A model generated the notes under the pieces. The model saw only the letters and a program-made list of their open reading frames with translations, ran no database searches and was not told the DNA's origin. A stretch of DNA of 64,000 bases, taken from NCBI RefSeq assembly GCF_001983995.1, contig NZ_CP019450.1, positions 1,488,001 to 1,552,000 on the forward strand, given 5' to 3'. Below are positions 46,231-56,733 of the stretch, piece by piece. Position 1 is the stretch's first letter. Each line of letters begins with the position of its first letter. This stretch comes from Halioglobus japonicus. GTDB taxonomy: Bacteria > Pseudomonadota > Gammaproteobacteria > Pseudomonadales > Halieaceae. Position numbers and translations under genes: made by a program.

Positions 46231-47430
46231 ATGCGGATTAGCACCGTAAACATGTATGAGCAGAGTATTGCCTCAATGAACCGGCAACAGGGTGAGCTGC
46301 TTCGCGTCGGTCAGCAGATCGCGACCGGTCGTCGGGTAGTAACGCCCTCGGATGATCCGCAGGCCAGTGCAAAAGCCGTAGGAATTAGCCAGGCCATCGG
46401 GGTTATCGAGCAATACTCCGGCGCTCGAGCGACCGCCCGCAACTCCCTGTCCCAAGAAGAAAGCGTGCTTTCTAGTGTAAGCGATGCGTTATCGGCAGCG
46501 AAAACACTGATGCTGCAGGGTATAAACGGCACCTTGCAGAATGCAGATCGGCTGTCAGTTGCTACCGAGTTGCAGGCCGTTTTCGAAACGGTATTGGGGC
46601 AGGCCAATGCAGCCGACGGCAATGGACGCTTTTTCTTCGGTGGTTTCAACGATGGTGCGCCGCCGTTCTTTGATGACGGGCTGGGCAATATTGTCTATGT
46701 GGGAGACACCAATGAACGCACTCAGCGCGTAGACAACTCACGCTTGATGTCGGTGGCCGACAGCGGCGATCAGGTATTTCTCAGAGTGACCCCGGGCTCC
46801 GGTTATGTGGCCGAGGCTGACTCAGCCAATACCGGCAGTGTGGTCTTCAAGGGGCCGGGTGTGATTGATCCTGCAGATCCTGGCTATGGCGCTAATTTCT
46901 CCGTTGCGTTTGTTGATATGGCCGGTGAGCTAGGCGTGTCGATTAACGGAGCGCCGCCGTCTTTGTACGTAGATGGCGCAGCAATCACCTTTGGCGGCCT
47001 CTCCTTGGAGCTTAGGGGAGTGCCCGAGATCGGCGACTCTATCGACGTCGGGCCTGCTGAAACAATGAATACCGATATCTTCCAAACCTTGAACAAGGCG
47101 CTGGCGGTGCTTCGTCAACCCGTGTCTACAGAAGCTGATCGTGCTGCGCTGAACAATTCCTTGAATACTGTCATGCGAGAGCTGGACAATAGTCTTGACA
47201 ACGTTCTCACCGTACGTGCCTCGGTGGGTGGGCGGCTCAACGAGTTGGATATTATCGACAGCGTGGCGGCTAGTCGTAGTCTCGGGTACCAGACCAATCT
47301 CTCGCAGCTAGTAGATCTTGACTATAACGAAGCGGTTGCTGACTACAGTTTACGCCAGGTGGGTCTGCAGGCGGCACAGCGCTCGTTTGTCGACATCAAC
47401 GGTATGTCGCTATTCGACTATCTGCGCTAA
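46231..47430 (+). CDS. flgL: FlgL, hook-filament junction protein 3
   Basis: 399-residue flagellin-related junction protein. The start MRISTVNMYEQSIASMNRQQGEL and the GRRVVTPSDDPQASAKAV motif identify it, and the C-terminal NYNEAVADYSLRQVGLQAAQRSF-type helix is present (as DLDYNEAVADYSL). It is the last gene of the rightward operon and overlaps the end of the convergent fliR by four bases. Confidence 0.93.
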   Translation: MRISTVNMYEQSIASMNRQQGELLRVGQQIATGRRVVTPSDDPQASAKAVGISQAIGVIEQYSGARATARNSLSQEESVLSSVSDALSAAKTLMLQGINGTLQNADRLSVATELQAVFETVLGQANAADGNGRFFFGGFNDGAPPFFDDGLGNIVYVGDTNERTQRVDNSRLMSVADSGDQVFLRVTPGSGYVAEADSANTGSVVFKGPGVIDPADPGYGANFSVAFVDMAGELGVSINGAPPSLYVDGAAITFGGLSLELRGVPEIGDSIDVGPAETMNTDIFQTLNKALAVLRQPVSTEADRAALNNSLNTVMRELDNSLDNVLTVRASVGGRLNELDIIDSVAASRSLGYQTNLSQLVDLDYNEAVADYSLRQVGLQAAQRSFVDINGMSLFDYLR

Positions 47431-48218
47431 ATTACAACTAATCCGCGTGTCAGCAGAAAGTCAATAAACTCCAGCCCGCGATCAAACACCTCCTCAAGTA
47501 CCGGTTGCAGCCGGGTCATTAGGAGCGCGATTAGTAGAATTCCCAGCCCCAGTGAAATCGGGAAGCCCACCGTGAAAACGGTAAATTGCGGCGCGGAACG
47601 GTTTAGGATTCCCATCGAGAGGTTAATGATAAGCAACATGCACAGTACCGGTAGTGCCAGTAACAGTCCGGTTTTGAAGATCTGCCCGCCAAACATTGCA
47701 AGGGAGTAGAAGCCTTCGGAATTAATCGACAACGCGGCAATGGGAAGCAGTTGGAATGACTGTGCAACGGCGGCAATCAGGAGTAGATGTCCGTCCAGCG
47801 CCACGAATAGTAACAGAGATACGATGTATAGAATGCGGGCGACGATCATCGTGTTGGTGTTCGTGTCCGGCGAAAAAAATGCAGCGAACGCTAACCCCAT
47901 CTGCAGGCCGATAAAATCACCGGCGGCCTGCACGCTCGCAAACACCACGCGCATGGTCGTGCCCATGGCCACCCCGATGATGACTTGCTCAGCGATGATC
48001 GCGGCACTGCTCCAGGATAGCATCGGTACATCCGGTAACGGTGGCAGTGTAGGGGAAACAATGATGGTAAGCACGACGCACAGGCCTATTTTTGCCTGCA
48101 TTGGGATACTTTGATGACCCAGCAGCGGGGCAGATGCCACCAGCCCCGAAATCCGAACAAAGGGCCAGAAGAACTGGGATAGCCACGTCTCCAGCTCTGT
48201 AAAGCTGACTTCCAGCAC
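47427..48218 (-). CDS. fliR: FliR, flagellar export apparatus membrane protein
   Basis: 263-residue export-gate protein with about six membrane spans. The opening ELETWLSQFFWPFVRISGLVASAP and the motifs GEQVIIGVAMGTTMR-like (EQVIIGVAMGTTMR) are typical. It is the last gene of the leftward fliFGHIJKLMNOPQR operon, 11 bp after fliQ. Confidence 0.94.
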   Translation of the reverse strand: MLEVSFTELETWLSQFFWPFVRISGLVASAPLLGHQSIPMQAKIGLCVVLTIIVSPTLPPLPDVPMLSWSSAAIIAEQVIIGVAMGTTMRVVFASVQAAGDFIGLQMGLAFAAFFSPDTNTNTMIVARILYIVSLLLFVALDGHLLLIAAVAQSFQLLPIAALSINSEGFYSLAMFGGQIFKTGLLLALPVLCMLLIINLSMGILNRSAPQFTVFTVGFPISLGLGILLIALLMTRLQPVLEEVFDRGLEFIDFLLTRGLVVI

Positions 48219-48229
48219 TTTCCTACTCG

Positions 48230-48499
48230 CTAGCGGATCATGCTTGGAATGCCCTGGAGTAACTCTGCCGTATAATTGGTAATCAACTGGAGCATATAGG
48301 GTCCGAAAATTAACAGCGTCAGCCCGACGCCGAGAATTTTCGGAATGAATGACAGGGTCATTTCGTTGATTTGGGTGACGGCTTGGAACAAGCTAACGGT
48401 CAGGCCCAGAAACAGAGCCACAAGTAGTGCCGGCGCGGCCAGTAGTACGGCGACCCGCATGCCGGCATAGGCGAGATCCATTACTGATTCGGGTGTCAT
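48230..48499 (-). CDS. fliQ: FliQ, flagellar export apparatus membrane protein
   Basis: 89 residues, the usual length, with two membrane spans. The motif SLFQAVTQINEMTLSFIPKI is nearly invariant in FliQ. It works in the FliP5-FliQ4-FliR1 export gate; its neighbours on both sides are its partners. Confidence 0.95.
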   Translation of the reverse strand: MTPESVMDLAYAGMRVAVLLAAPALLVALFLGLTVSLFQAVTQINEMTLSFIPKILGVGLTLLIFGPYMLQLITNYTAELLQGIPSMIR

Positions 48500-48514
48500 G
48501 GTATGGGAACTCCT

Positions 48515-49255
48515 TTAGGTAAAGCTCATCGCCAGTGAACCGATTAGCAAGTGCCAGCCATCGACGAGTACGAAAAGCATGAGTTTGAAAGGCAACGAAA
48601 TGGTGGCGGGAGGTACCATCATCATGCCCAGAGCCATTAGAATACTGGCGACGACCAGGTCGATAATCAGAAAGGGTATAAAGATCGTGAATCCAATCTG
48701 GAACGCGGTCTTAAGCTCGCTGGTGACAAACGCCGGAATCAGCACAGACATAGGTACGTCAGCCGGGCTGGCAAATTGCTGGTCTCCGGATAACTCAGCG
48801 AATAGCGTCAGATCATTCTCCCGTGTCTGAGCCAGCATGAACCGATGCATTGGGCCTGAGGCGCGACTGATGAATTCCTCGAATTCTATGTCGCCGTTGC
48901 TGAGAGGCTGCCAGGCCTCGTCGTAGATCTGGCTGAGCACCGGCGTCATGATAAACAGGCTCAGAAACAAGGCCATGCCAATCAACACCTGATTGGGAGG
49001 CGCAGACTGTGTGCCCATAGCCGTTCGCAACAGGCTCAGCACGATGATGATGCGAGTGAAACTGGTCATCATCAGCAGGATCGCTGGTAGAAAAGCCAGG
49101 CTGGATAATAGCAGCAGTAACTGCAGATTAATGGACCATGACTGGCTGCCATCGGCCTGCGTATTGCTTGTGAGTCCGGTAATCTGTGCTTCTGCAGCGC
49201 CGCAGAACAAGGCCATTGCAGTGCAGGTGATCGATCTGACAAACGCAGGGCTCAT
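48515..49255 (-). CDS. fliP: FliP, flagellar export apparatus membrane protein
   Basis: 246-residue export-gate protein with a signal peptide (ending [11 protein letters not shown]) and the conserved [30 protein letters not shown] region, here in parts. ATG 49255 is preferred over the adjacent GTG 49258; it overlaps the fliO stop (TGATG). It forms the core of the FliPQR pore. Confidence 0.95.
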   Translation of the reverse strand: MSPAFVRSITCTAMALFCGAAEAQITGLTSNTQADGSQSWSINLQLLLLLSSLAFLPAILLMMTSFTRIIIVLSLLRTAMGTQSAPPNQVLIGMALFLSLFIMTPVLSQIYDEAWQPLSNGDIEFEEFISRASGPMHRFMLAQTRENDLTLFAELSGDQQFASPADVPMSVLIPAFVTSELKTAFQIGFTIFIPFLIIDLVVASILMALGMMMVPPATISLPFKLMLFVLVDGWHLLIGSLAMSFT

Positions 49256-49665
49256 CACTGTGACTCGCCAGATAGACTCGAGAGGTCAGCGTCGGTGAGT
49301 GTCTCACTGTGAGCGGCCAGCATTCGGTCGAAGTCATGGTCCGTATTGGGGGGCGATAGGGCGTGTCGGTCATGCTTGTGAATGAGCGAGATATTTCCGT
49401 TACTTATGCCCAGCAACAGCTCGGTATTACCTCTGAACGCAATAAGCACCAGACGTTCGCGTGGTCCAAGATGGGTGGTGGCGATCTGCTGCAGAATATC
49501 GTCCTTGCTGCGCGTCGGACGCAGCAACTTGCGCGCCAGCAAGCCCAACAACAAAATCAGCGCTACGACAACGAGTAGCGACAACAGAGTTTGGCCGAGC
49601 ATACTGGCGCCATATAGCGGCTCTACCGCACTGGAATTCAAAGGCGCTGAATCGTCGGTCTGCAT
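49255..49665 (-). CDS. fliO: FliO, flagellar export gate assembly protein
   Basis: 136-residue protein with a short periplasmic N-terminus, one membrane span (about 25-46, [20 protein letters not shown]) and a cytoplasmic domain ([22 protein letters not shown]). ATG 49665 is chosen because it follows the fliN stop by 1 bp; the longer frame to 49887 lies inside fliN. FliO helps FliP assemble. Confidence 0.88.
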   Translation of the reverse strand: MQTDDSAPLNSSAVEPLYGASMLGQTLLSLLVVVALILLLGLLARKLLRPTRSKDDILQQIATTHLGPRERLVLIAFRGNTELLLGISNGNISLIHKHDRHALSPPNTDHDFDRMLAAHSETLTDADLSSLSGESQ

Positions 49666-49666
49666 A

Positions 49667-50218
49667 CTAGCGGTTGAGTTTTTCCACTCGCTCTGTGGGA
49701 GTGATGATGTCGGTAATCCTGATGCCGTATTTGTCTTCGACGACGACGACCTCGCCCTGGGCGATGAGATAGCCGTTGATAAGAATGTCCATAGGGTCGC
49801 CTGCCAGTCCATCGAGTTCGAGCACAGAGCCTTGTGCGAGTTCCAGCAGCTGGCGGATAGATATACGGGTACGGCCCAACTCCACATTGAGCTTGACCGG
49901 GATGTTCATGATGAGGTCCAGCTCTTGTGCCGAACCTTTGGCAGGGCTTGCGCTCAGCGGCGGGAACGCCTCTGCGCTACCATCCCTGACGCTGTGGTTA
50001 TGAGAAGCGGAGCCTGTACCGGGGTCAGCCTTTGGATTCTCTTCGACTTGTTTTTGATCCTGCTCCTGCGTCACACCCTGCTCTGCGAGAGCCGCAGCCC
50101 ACGGGTCTTCCTTTTCTAAGGTCTCATCGGCTGTAGCTGCAATAGTGGCCGTCGCTTCGGTCGAATCGACCAGGGTCTGGTCTGGCGCTTCGAGTGTGTC
50201 TTCGGTTTCGTTAATCAC
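49667..50218 (-). CDS. fliN: FliN, flagellar motor switch protein
   Basis: 183-residue switch protein. The C-terminal 80 residues are the SpoA/FliN domain (IPVKLNVELGRTRISIRQLL, VEDKYGIRITDI). The N-terminal 100 residues are an acidic, Ala/Glu-rich extension not found in enteric FliN (about 137 residues) but common in Pseudomonas-like bacteria. The start is GTG 50218 with GGAG 8 nt upstream. It forms the C-ring base with FliM and FliG. Confidence 0.92.
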   Translation of the reverse strand: MINETEDTLEAPDQTLVDSTEATATIAATADETLEKEDPWAAALAEQGVTQEQDQKQVEENPKADPGTGSASHNHSVRDGSAEAFPPLSASPAKGSAQELDLIMNIPVKLNVELGRTRISIRQLLELAQGSVLELDGLAGDPMDILINGYLIAQGEVVVVEDKYGIRITDIITPTERVEKLNR

Positions 50219-50247
50219 GGTGTTGGCTCCATGAGTATGCTTCCGGG

Positions 50248-51258
50248 CTACCGGGATTCGGTATCCTGTTCAAATTGGTCCTGCGAAATGTTGAGTACTT
50301 GCTTCACTGACAGCGCGCGATGCCCGCCGCGGCTTCCGTAGCCACATTCCAGAATGGGAACACCGTTGACATGCCCAGGGATGGAATCGGGGAGATTCAC
50401 GGGCAGAATGTCGCCCGCTTTCAGGGAAAGAATGCTGCCGATACTGGTCGGTATCTGACAAAAGTCGACAATAAGCTCCACTTGTGACCCTTTGATTTCA
50501 TTCGAGAAACGGTCACGAAATGGAGCTTCGCCTTCCTCCTCATTCTTCTCGACCGGGTTAATCAGGGCATCGCGTATAGGCTCAATCATTGTGTAAGGGA
50601 TGCACACCTGAAACGACATCGTGGAAGCACCTACCTCCAGATGGAAGTTGGTATTTACGATGACTTCATTTGGTGAATTGGTGATGTTGGCAAACTTCAC
50701 CTGCATCTCTGAACGCACGTATTCAACATGAATTTCATAGATCGGGCGCCATGCTTCTACATAGGCTTCGATTGCCAGGTCCAGAAGTCGATGAATAATA
50801 CGCTGCTCCGTGGCTGTAAATTCCCTGCCCTCTGATCGGGTTAGAAACCGGCCGTCGCCACCGAATAAGCTGTCGACCACCAGAAATACAATGTCCGGCG
50901 GGAATACGAAGAGTGCTGTGCCGCGTAGCGGTTTGATGTTGACCAGGTTAATGTTGCTGGGTACAGGGACATTTTTTGAATAAGTGCTGTAGCTTTCAAA
51001 CTTCATAAAGTCACAGTTGATGTCAGCATTGCGTCGAATCAGATTGAACAGGCCCACCCGAAAAAGCCGGGCAAATCGCTGATTGATCATGTCCAGGCCA
51101 TGTAGGCGTTCTTTGATGATCCGCGATTGGGTACGTGGATCGTAGGGGCGGATTCTGGCTTCTACTTCCCGGGAGTTTTCAGCCGATTCTTCATCGCCAC
51201 TGACACTGTTGAGCAGTGCATCGATTTCATCTTGTAACAGTAGATCACTTTCGGCCAT
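50248..51258 (-). CDS. fliM: FliM, flagellar motor switch protein
   Basis: 336-residue C-ring protein. The N-terminal CheY-binding motif LLLQDEIDALL is present, followed by the middle CheC-like domain (with GGDGRF) and the C-terminal SpoA domain ending in VPILECGYGSRGGHRALSV-like sequence. It transmits phospho-CheY binding into rotor switching. Confidence 0.95.
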   Translation of the reverse strand: MAESDLLLQDEIDALLNSVSGDEESAENSREVEARIRPYDPRTQSRIIKERLHGLDMINQRFARLFRVGLFNLIRRNADINCDFMKFESYSTYSKNVPVPSNINLVNIKPLRGTALFVFPPDIVFLVVDSLFGGDGRFLTRSEGREFTATEQRIIHRLLDLAIEAYVEAWRPIYEIHVEYVRSEMQVKFANITNSPNEVIVNTNFHLEVGASTMSFQVCIPYTMIEPIRDALINPVEKNEEEGEAPFRDRFSNEIKGSQVELIVDFCQIPTSIGSILSLKAGDILPVNLPDSIPGHVNGVPILECGYGSRGGHRALSVKQVLNISQDQFEQDTESR

Positions 51259-51270
51259 GACAGGGTCCGC

Positions 51271-51759
51271 CTACTGGACGATGAAATCCTGGAAGTAAAC
51301 GCCGACAATCGAGAGCTCTGGCTGCGGATCTGAGAATGGCTCAGATAGGGCGAGCAGAATTTCATCAGCAACTTGGCTTTTGCCCTCGGCAGCCTTTAGC
51401 TGTTCAGCGCTCTTCTGTGATAGCAAAACCAACATCCTATTATTGATGTCTGGCATGTAGGTGGTAAGGAAATTTCTGGTTGTATCGTCGGAGACCCGCA
51501 GCATAACACTGGTGTAGAGAAGCCTGTCGGTGCTCTTTCCTTGCAGGTTTACGGTCATCGGCCCTACTTTGACAAACAATGGGTCAACGATGATCGCCGG
51601 CTCCGCAATTTTGGATTCATCAGCGTCGCTGCTTCCGAGAGTTAGGTACGCTCCCGCCGCCGCGCCCATAATCCCAACAAGCATCATGGCGACAAGGATG
51701 ATTCGTTTTCTGGATTTTGGTTGCTGTTCTTTTTCGCCGGACTTCTTTTCATCTGCCAT
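51271..51759 (-). CDS. fliL: FliL, flagellar basal body-associated protein
   Basis: 162-residue single-span protein: charged cytoplasmic start (MADEKKSGEKEQQ), membrane span at about 22-43, then the periplasmic FliL domain (VGPMTVNLQGKSTDRLLYTS, FLTTYMPDINNRM) ending in VYFQDFIVQ. ATG 51759 is chosen; the frame to 51861 is an upstream extension with no match. It stabilises the motor and stators. A 101-bp gap separates it from fliK. Confidence 0.92.
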   Translation of the reverse strand: MADEKKSGEKEQQPKSRKRIILVAMMLVGIMGAAAGAYLTLGSSDADESKIAEPAIIVDPLFVKVGPMTVNLQGKSTDRLLYTSVMLRVSDDTTRNFLTTYMPDINNRMLVLLSQKSAEQLKAAEGKSQVADEILLALSEPFSDPQPELSIVGVYFQDFIVQ

Positions 51760-51860
51760 AGCGCCAATCCTTAAGCGTCGATTCTTTAAGTGTAAGTGTT
51801 CAGAGCAGAAGCAATCCGTGGAAAAGAGAGCAATTGAAGCGTCTATTTGCTGCCCCCGCA

Positions 51861-53084
51861 CTATACGTAAATGTTGATGCCGAGAGCGTGTATATGACGC
51901 TCGCTGGTTGCGGTTGGGGCAGTTGCCGATGGTGTGTCAATCAGCCCTCTCAGCTCAGCACTTGGGTGCCTATTCTGAGGTTGTTGCTGATGCGCGCCTT
52001 GTTCAGCCGATATGTCTGTCTCACCAAGCTCGATACCCTGTTCGCCCAATATCTCCCGCAGTTGCGGCAGCGCCTGCTCAATCGATTGCCGCACCAGCGG
52101 CTGGTTACTGAAGAAGCTGAGCTGAGCATGCTGTTCTTTAACATGCATCTCCACCAAAAGCGGACCGAGCTCACGTGGATGCAGCTGGATGGCCACCTGC
52201 TGTTCGCCACTCAGTGTGATGCGACCTAACTGATGGCCCAGGCTAAGCCCCCATTTCTGGCTGCCGAGCGGTGAGGCTATAGCGAGTTGCTGGTTGCTAT
52301 GGGACATGCCTTGTGGGGACGGCGCATGGAGCGTGTTTACGTCTAAACTGGAGGGTGCTGCAGTTGCAAAAAGATTGACGCCATAGTTGCCTAAAGAGGA
52401 TGTAGTCACTGGCGTATGTTTCGGCTCGCTGACTGTATTGATCCCAAGCTCCAATGTGAGTGGTTTGGTCACACCCTGCTCCGTTTGGCTATTCGACTGC
52501 GTCGTGAGCGCTGGAAGTTGCTCTTTTGGATTGGTAGTTGCGAGCTCGCCGCTTGCCCGCCCGATAGCAGGGTTCTGAACCTTGGACATCGTCTCAGGTT
52601 TCACCAGATCAAGCCCCAACTCGCTGCCGCGGATGGATACTTGGATGGCGGGCGGAGCCATTCTCACGCCTAGCTCAATTCCTGCGATTTGACGATCCAC
52701 CGGGCGAGGGCGTTGGGCCATCGCTTCAAAAACTGGCCCGGCAGTTTCGCTCGTCCCCACCAATGACATGTCGCGCGGGATCAGTGCGGTGGCTTGCGAG
52801 TTAGTTATCTGGGTGATCGGGCTGGCGGGGTCTAGAGGCTGAGATGAAAGAATTCCAGGTAGCCAATGTGGTGCCAGCTGCGCCACGTTATAAGTGCTGC
52901 TAGGTTGGATCAGCGCCTCTGGTGTTGTTCCTTGATCCGCAGTCAGGTTTTCGGACACAGCAAGGGAGCGCAGAATGGAGGCAAAGCGACCACTGGTCCC
53001 CTGGGTATTGCCTCCTGGCGTGGCATCAACGGGCAGCGGCGCTGGAGTGGGCGCTGCCATGAGGCTGAGTAGTTCGGCATCCAT
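51861..53084 (-). CDS. fliK: FliK, flagellar hook-length control protein
   Basis: 407-residue protein with a long, low-conservation Gln/Thr/Pro-rich ruler region (about 1-280) and the conserved C-terminal Flg_hook domain (LHPRELGPLLVEMHVKEQHAQLSFFSNQP, about 300-350). The C-terminal domain switches export specificity when the hook reaches length. The operon position between fliJ and fliL supports the call. Confidence 0.9.
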   Translation of the reverse strand: MDAELLSLMAAPTPAPLPVDATPGGNTQGTSGRFASILRSLAVSENLTADQGTTPEALIQPSSTYNVAQLAPHWLPGILSSQPLDPASPITQITNSQATALIPRDMSLVGTSETAGPVFEAMAQRPRPVDRQIAGIELGVRMAPPAIQVSIRGSELGLDLVKPETMSKVQNPAIGRASGELATTNPKEQLPALTTQSNSQTEQGVTKPLTLELGINTVSEPKHTPVTTSSLGNYGVNLFATAAPSSLDVNTLHAPSPQGMSHSNQQLAIASPLGSQKWGLSLGHQLGRITLSGEQQVAIQLHPRELGPLLVEMHVKEQHAQLSFFSNQPLVRQSIEQALPQLREILGEQGIELGETDISAEQGAHQQQPQNRHPSAELRGLIDTPSATAPTATSERHIHALGINIYV

Positions 53085-53104
53085 AGTGTTAGTGCGTCAA
53101 TGCG

Positions 53105-53554
53105 CTAGAGTTCCGATCGCTGCTTGCGTTGATAGAGCGATGTAACGATCATGTCTATCTCCTTGAGTTCACGCTTGTTTTCCTCCTCAATTCGCCGTTC
53201 CTCACGACGAGTGCAGAGCGCATTCAATGACGCGTGCTCGCGAATACTATCTTTCATGTTGAGCATCGATTGCTCAATGTCGCGCTCCTGGCGTTCCATG
53301 GACAAATTTGCGTGTTCAATGGCGCGATCCAGCGACCCAATAAACACTTGATACTCCTGTACCAATTGGAGTGGAGAGCCTTCTATGAGAGCTAGCCGAA
53401 GTTTCTCCCGATACTCGTTGCGGTAAGCGTGGAGCGCATTACACTGTTCCTGTAAATGCGCTTTGGATGCTCGATCGCGTGAGAAACAGGCTGTGTCCGA
53501 GAGCTTCTTTTGCTCGGCTTTGTCTTTTAGATAGTTGACGGCGTCTGTCTTCAT
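53105..53554 (-). CDS. fliJ: FliJ, flagellar export chaperone/ATPase stalk
   Basis: 149-residue, almost fully helical charged protein with long coiled-coil stretches ([31 protein letters not shown]). FliJ forms the central stalk of the FliI ATPase ring and escorts cargo. It overlaps fliI by four bases (ATGA). Sequence conservation is low in this family, so the call rests on position and coiled-coil form. Confidence 0.87.
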   Translation of the reverse strand: MKTDAVNYLKDKAEQKKLSDTACFSRDRASKAHLQEQCNALHAYRNEYREKLRLALIEGSPLQLVQEYQVFIGSLDRAIEHANLSMERQERDIEQSMLNMKDSIREHASLNALCTRREERRIEEENKRELKEIDMIVTSLYQRKQRSEL

Positions 53555-54969
53555 GGCCTGTCTCCATTGATATGCAATAGCTCGGCGAGTGAATCGTTAA
53601 TAGTGGATTTCTCTGATATGTTCTGCTGCAGGAATGCCTCTACCGCGGGGTAGTTGGCGACTGCGACATCAAGCAGTGGATCGTGACCCGGGCTGTAGGC
53701 TCCCAGGCTTATCAAATCCTGGTTACGCTGATAAATACTGAAGTAGCGTTTTATCTCCAGCGCCCTATCGAGTTGCTCGCGGCCCACCAGCTTGTCCATA
53801 GACCGACTGATAGAGGCCTCCACGTCGATGGCTGGGAAGTGACCGGACTCCGCCAGCTGTCGTGACAATACAATATGGCCATCAAGAATTGCACGGGAAG
53901 CATCTGCTATTGGGTCCTGTAAGTCGTCGGCTTCTGTGAGCACGGTGTAGATGGCCGTCAAAGAGCCCGACCCGGATGCGCCATTGCCCGCCCGTTCGAT
54001 CAATGCTGGCAAACGCGCAAACACCGATGGTGGATAACCTCGGGTCGCTGGCGCCTCGCCCACTGCCAGGGCGATCTCTCTTTGTGCCATGGCGAATCGG
54101 GTCAGCGAATCCATGAACAACAGAACTCGATGACCTGCGTCTCGAAAGTACTCTGCCAGTAGTGTTGCGTAGCTAGCACCGTGCAAGCGCTGGAGGGGTG
54201 AGTTGTCGGCGGGTGTGGCCACCACAACAGCTCGGGTAAGCCCTTCGGCACCAAGGCTATGCTCAATGAACTCCTTGACCTCGCGGCCGCGCTCGCCAAT
54301 CAGTGCCACGATGACTATATCGGCGGACGTATATCGGGCAATCATCCCTAGCAGAACTGATTTGCCTACGCCTGACCCTGCGAACAGACCGATGCGCTGG
54401 CCTTCACCGATGCTGAAAAGAGCGTTAATTGCACGAATGCCGGTATCTATCTGGGCCTCAATTGGTTTACGATCTAGAGGATTGATCGGGGTGGTCGGCG
54501 AGCAGGCATAGCTATCGGGGTGCAGCGGGCCTTTTCCGTCAATCGGATCGCCGAATCCATCTACGACCCGGCCTAGTAAATTCATGCCCACAGGAAATCG
54601 CTTACCCCGATCACAGTGTTCGCTCGGACAATACACTCGGGCGCCAGGCACAAGCCCTTCGATCACTGTGAGTGGCATCAGGAACAGTGTGTCCTTGCCA
54701 AAGCCCACCACCTCCGCTTCCGCCGTTCGAGTGCCGTCGCCCCGGGGATCCACACCCGGCAAATCAATCAGACAGAAACTGCCCAGCGGCAACTGAATGC
54801 CTGTTGCCTCGAGCACCAGTCCAGCAGCTCGCGTTATCCGGCCGCTTTGCTGGTAGCGCGGCAGGTCTTGCAGCCGATTGTTGACACTGACAAGAGTTTC
54901 TCGCCAGCGAGCAAAGTGGCGATTTTCGTATGAGTTCTCTTGAACAGGTGAGTTCATATTGAAGGACAT
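53551..54969 (-). CDS. fliI: FliI, flagellum-specific ATPase
   Basis: 472-residue F1-beta-like export ATPase. The Walker A is [10 protein letters not shown] and the family motifs [16 protein letters not shown] and [19 protein letters not shown] are intact, as is [16 protein letters not shown]. The C-terminal domain is full length. It powers export with FliH and FliJ, encoded on either side. Confidence 0.95.
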   Translation of the reverse strand: MSFNMNSPVQENSYENRHFARWRETLVSVNNRLQDLPRYQQSGRITRAAGLVLEATGIQLPLGSFCLIDLPGVDPRGDGTRTAEAEVVGFGKDTLFLMPLTVIEGLVPGARVYCPSEHCDRGKRFPVGMNLLGRVVDGFGDPIDGKGPLHPDSYACSPTTPINPLDRKPIEAQIDTGIRAINALFSIGEGQRIGLFAGSGVGKSVLLGMIARYTSADIVIVALIGERGREVKEFIEHSLGAEGLTRAVVVATPADNSPLQRLHGASYATLLAEYFRDAGHRVLLFMDSLTRFAMAQREIALAVGEAPATRGYPPSVFARLPALIERAGNGASGSGSLTAIYTVLTEADDLQDPIADASRAILDGHIVLSRQLAESGHFPAIDVEASISRSMDKLVGREQLDRALEIKRYFSIYQRNQDLISLGAYSPGHDPLLDVAVANYPAVEAFLQQNISEKSTINDSLAELLHINGDRP

Positions 54970-54980
54970 CGATCAGTGGA

Positions 54981-55727
54981 TTAAGAGACGCCTTGGTCTG
55001 CGCGCTGCCTGACTTTAGTGAAAATCTGTTGCAGGCGCGACTCTAGTGAGGCATCGATGACAGTGTCTGCGGTTCGCACAATGCACCCGCCACGACTGAC
55101 GGCGCGGGAGGGTCTTATTTCCCAGGAGCGCGCTTTGAGTTCGTCAGCACAGTGGGTATTGATGATCTCAACGTCATCAGGATTCATGGTAATCTCGATA
55201 TCTCCACCCAGGTGCAGATTCTCCTGCAGTAGCCCCTCTACGCAACGCCTAATGGTCTCAGGATTGAGCGCAATGCAATCCAGTGCCATGTGATTGCCAA
55301 TAGCCAGTGATAGTTCGATTAACTCGTTGCTTATCGAGGCGCTAGCAGTATCTAGGGCGTTTCTGTATTCGTCGCGCATAGTTTGTAGGGGGCCAAATAC
55401 CGATTGGCGTAGTCGTTCAAGCTCCTGTTCTGCTGCTGCCATGCCTTCTTTGAAGCCCACCGCATAGCCGTCGTCCCTGGCCATGTGATAGCCTTCTTCG
55501 TAGCCTTTGGCTTTGGCCTCTAATCTATTTTTCTCAAGTATGGCTGCGTCATCGGCCGAGGGCTCGTCATCAGTTTTCGCAGTTTCGATTGCGGCTTCGG
55601 CTGCGGGTTCTTCAGGCCGTGCAAGGCTGTCATTTGTGCCTCGGGGGGGATCGAGTAATTCCATTTCCCAGTGTTGCCAGGGCGCTGAGGCGGTAAGTAG
55701 TTCTGTGCGTTCATTCAACTCAGACAT
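54981..55727 (-). CDS. fliH: FliH, flagellar export ATPase regulator
   Basis: 248-residue regulator of FliI. It has an acidic N-terminus, a glycine-spaced helical region (EGYHMARDDGYAVGFKEGMAAAE) and a C-terminal FliH domain (LIELSLAIGNHMA, GCIVRTADTVIDASLESRLQQI). ATG 55727 overlaps the fliG stop (ATGTCTGA), giving coupling. An in-frame start at 55739 is possible. Confidence 0.92.
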   Translation of the reverse strand: MSELNERTELLTASAPWQHWEMELLDPPRGTNDSLARPEEPAAEAAIETAKTDDEPSADDAAILEKNRLEAKAKGYEEGYHMARDDGYAVGFKEGMAAAEQELERLRQSVFGPLQTMRDEYRNALDTASASISNELIELSLAIGNHMALDCIALNPETIRRCVEGLLQENLHLGGDIEITMNPDDVEIINTHCADELKARSWEIRPSRAVSRGGCIVRTADTVIDASLESRLQQIFTKVRQRADQGVS

Positions 55728-56733
55728 AGCTTTCGTCACCGTTGGACAATACTATCTCACCGGATTCAGCCAGGCGCCGAACCAACTGTAGGATATTCTT
55801 CTGCTCTTTCTCCACCGTAGATAGACGCATCGGGCCACGGGCTTCCATGTCCTCGATCAACATTTCGGAAGCCCGTTGAGACATATTGCGAGTAAATTTT
55901 TCGGTCACTGATGCCGGTGCACCCTTTAGCGCCACCGCCAAAGTCGCAGTATCTACTTCTTTTAGAACTATTTTGATCGCCGAGTCGTCGAGGAATTCAA
56001 GGCTTTCAAAAAGGAACATCTCGTCGATAATTTGCTGCATAAGCTCTTCGCTGTAGTCCTTTACGTTCTCGATTATGGATTCCTCTGTAGAAGAGTTCAT
56101 CATATTGAGAATCTCGGCAGCGGTTTTGACACCGCCCATTTTGCTGCGCTTCAGATTCTGGCCTCGTAACATCGAACCGAGCACTTCGGTCAGTGTCTGT
56201 AACGCGGCGGGTTGTACACCACTGAAGGTGGCGATTCGCAGAACTATGTCGTTGCGTTCTTTCTCATCGAAAAGCTCAAGAATGTCTGCAGATTGTCGGC
56301 GATCAAGATGCACGAGAATGGTGGCAATAATTTGCGGGTGTTCTTCCTTGATCATTTCTGCAACGGTGGCAGGTTCAATCAGGTTCAAGGCCTCGATACC
56401 GTTATGAGTGTTCTTGGTCTCGGTTATGTCTTCGATCAGGCTGAGCGCTCGATCTGAACCCAGCACTTTCGTTAGTATGTCCTGTATATGGTCGGTAGAG
56501 GAGACCCCGAGTACGGCAAAGTCCTCGGATTCAGTAAAGAATTCATCTAGGACTTCGGCCACCTCGGTGTGTGATACCTGCGCGACGGACGCCATTTGTT
56601 GAGAGAGTTGTTGAATCTCAACGGCAGACATATGCTTGAGCACGTCAGCGGTACTCTCATTCTCGAGTGAAAGAAGTAATATGGCACTTTTCTGGAGTCC
56701 ACTCATCGAAGAATGGGCGCTAGTTGCTGTCAT
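55720..56733 (-). CDS. fliG: FliG, flagellar motor switch protein
   Basis: 337-residue switch protein. The three FliG domains are present; the C-terminal one bears the charged torque helix (MFLFESLEFLDDSAIKIVLKEVD, TEKFTRNMSQRASEMLIEDME). EEHPQIIATILVHLDRRQSADIL in the middle domain is the EHPQ motif region. It overlaps fliF by 14 bp and fliH by 8 bp. Confidence 0.95.
   Translation of the reverse strand: MTATSAHSSMSGLQKSAILLLSLENESTADVLKHMSAVEIQQLSQQMASVAQVSHTEVAEVLDEFFTESEDFAVLGVSSTDHIQDILTKVLGSDRALSLIEDITETKNTHNGIEALNLIEPATVAEMIKEEHPQIIATILVHLDRRQSADILELFDEKERNDIVLRIATFSGVQPAALQTLTEVLGSMLRGQNLKRSKMGGVKTAAEILNMMNSSTEESIIENVKDYSEELMQQIIDEMFLFESLEFLDDSAIKIVLKEVDTATLAVALKGAPASVTEKFTRNMSQRASEMLIEDMEARGPMRLSTVEKEQKNILQLVRRLAESGEIVLSNGDESYV

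Noticed and set aside
53105..53554. Doubt whether the fliJ frame is real, given its weak sequence conservation
   Set aside because: Coiled-coil content, length and the four-base overlap with fliI make FliJ the only reasonable call.
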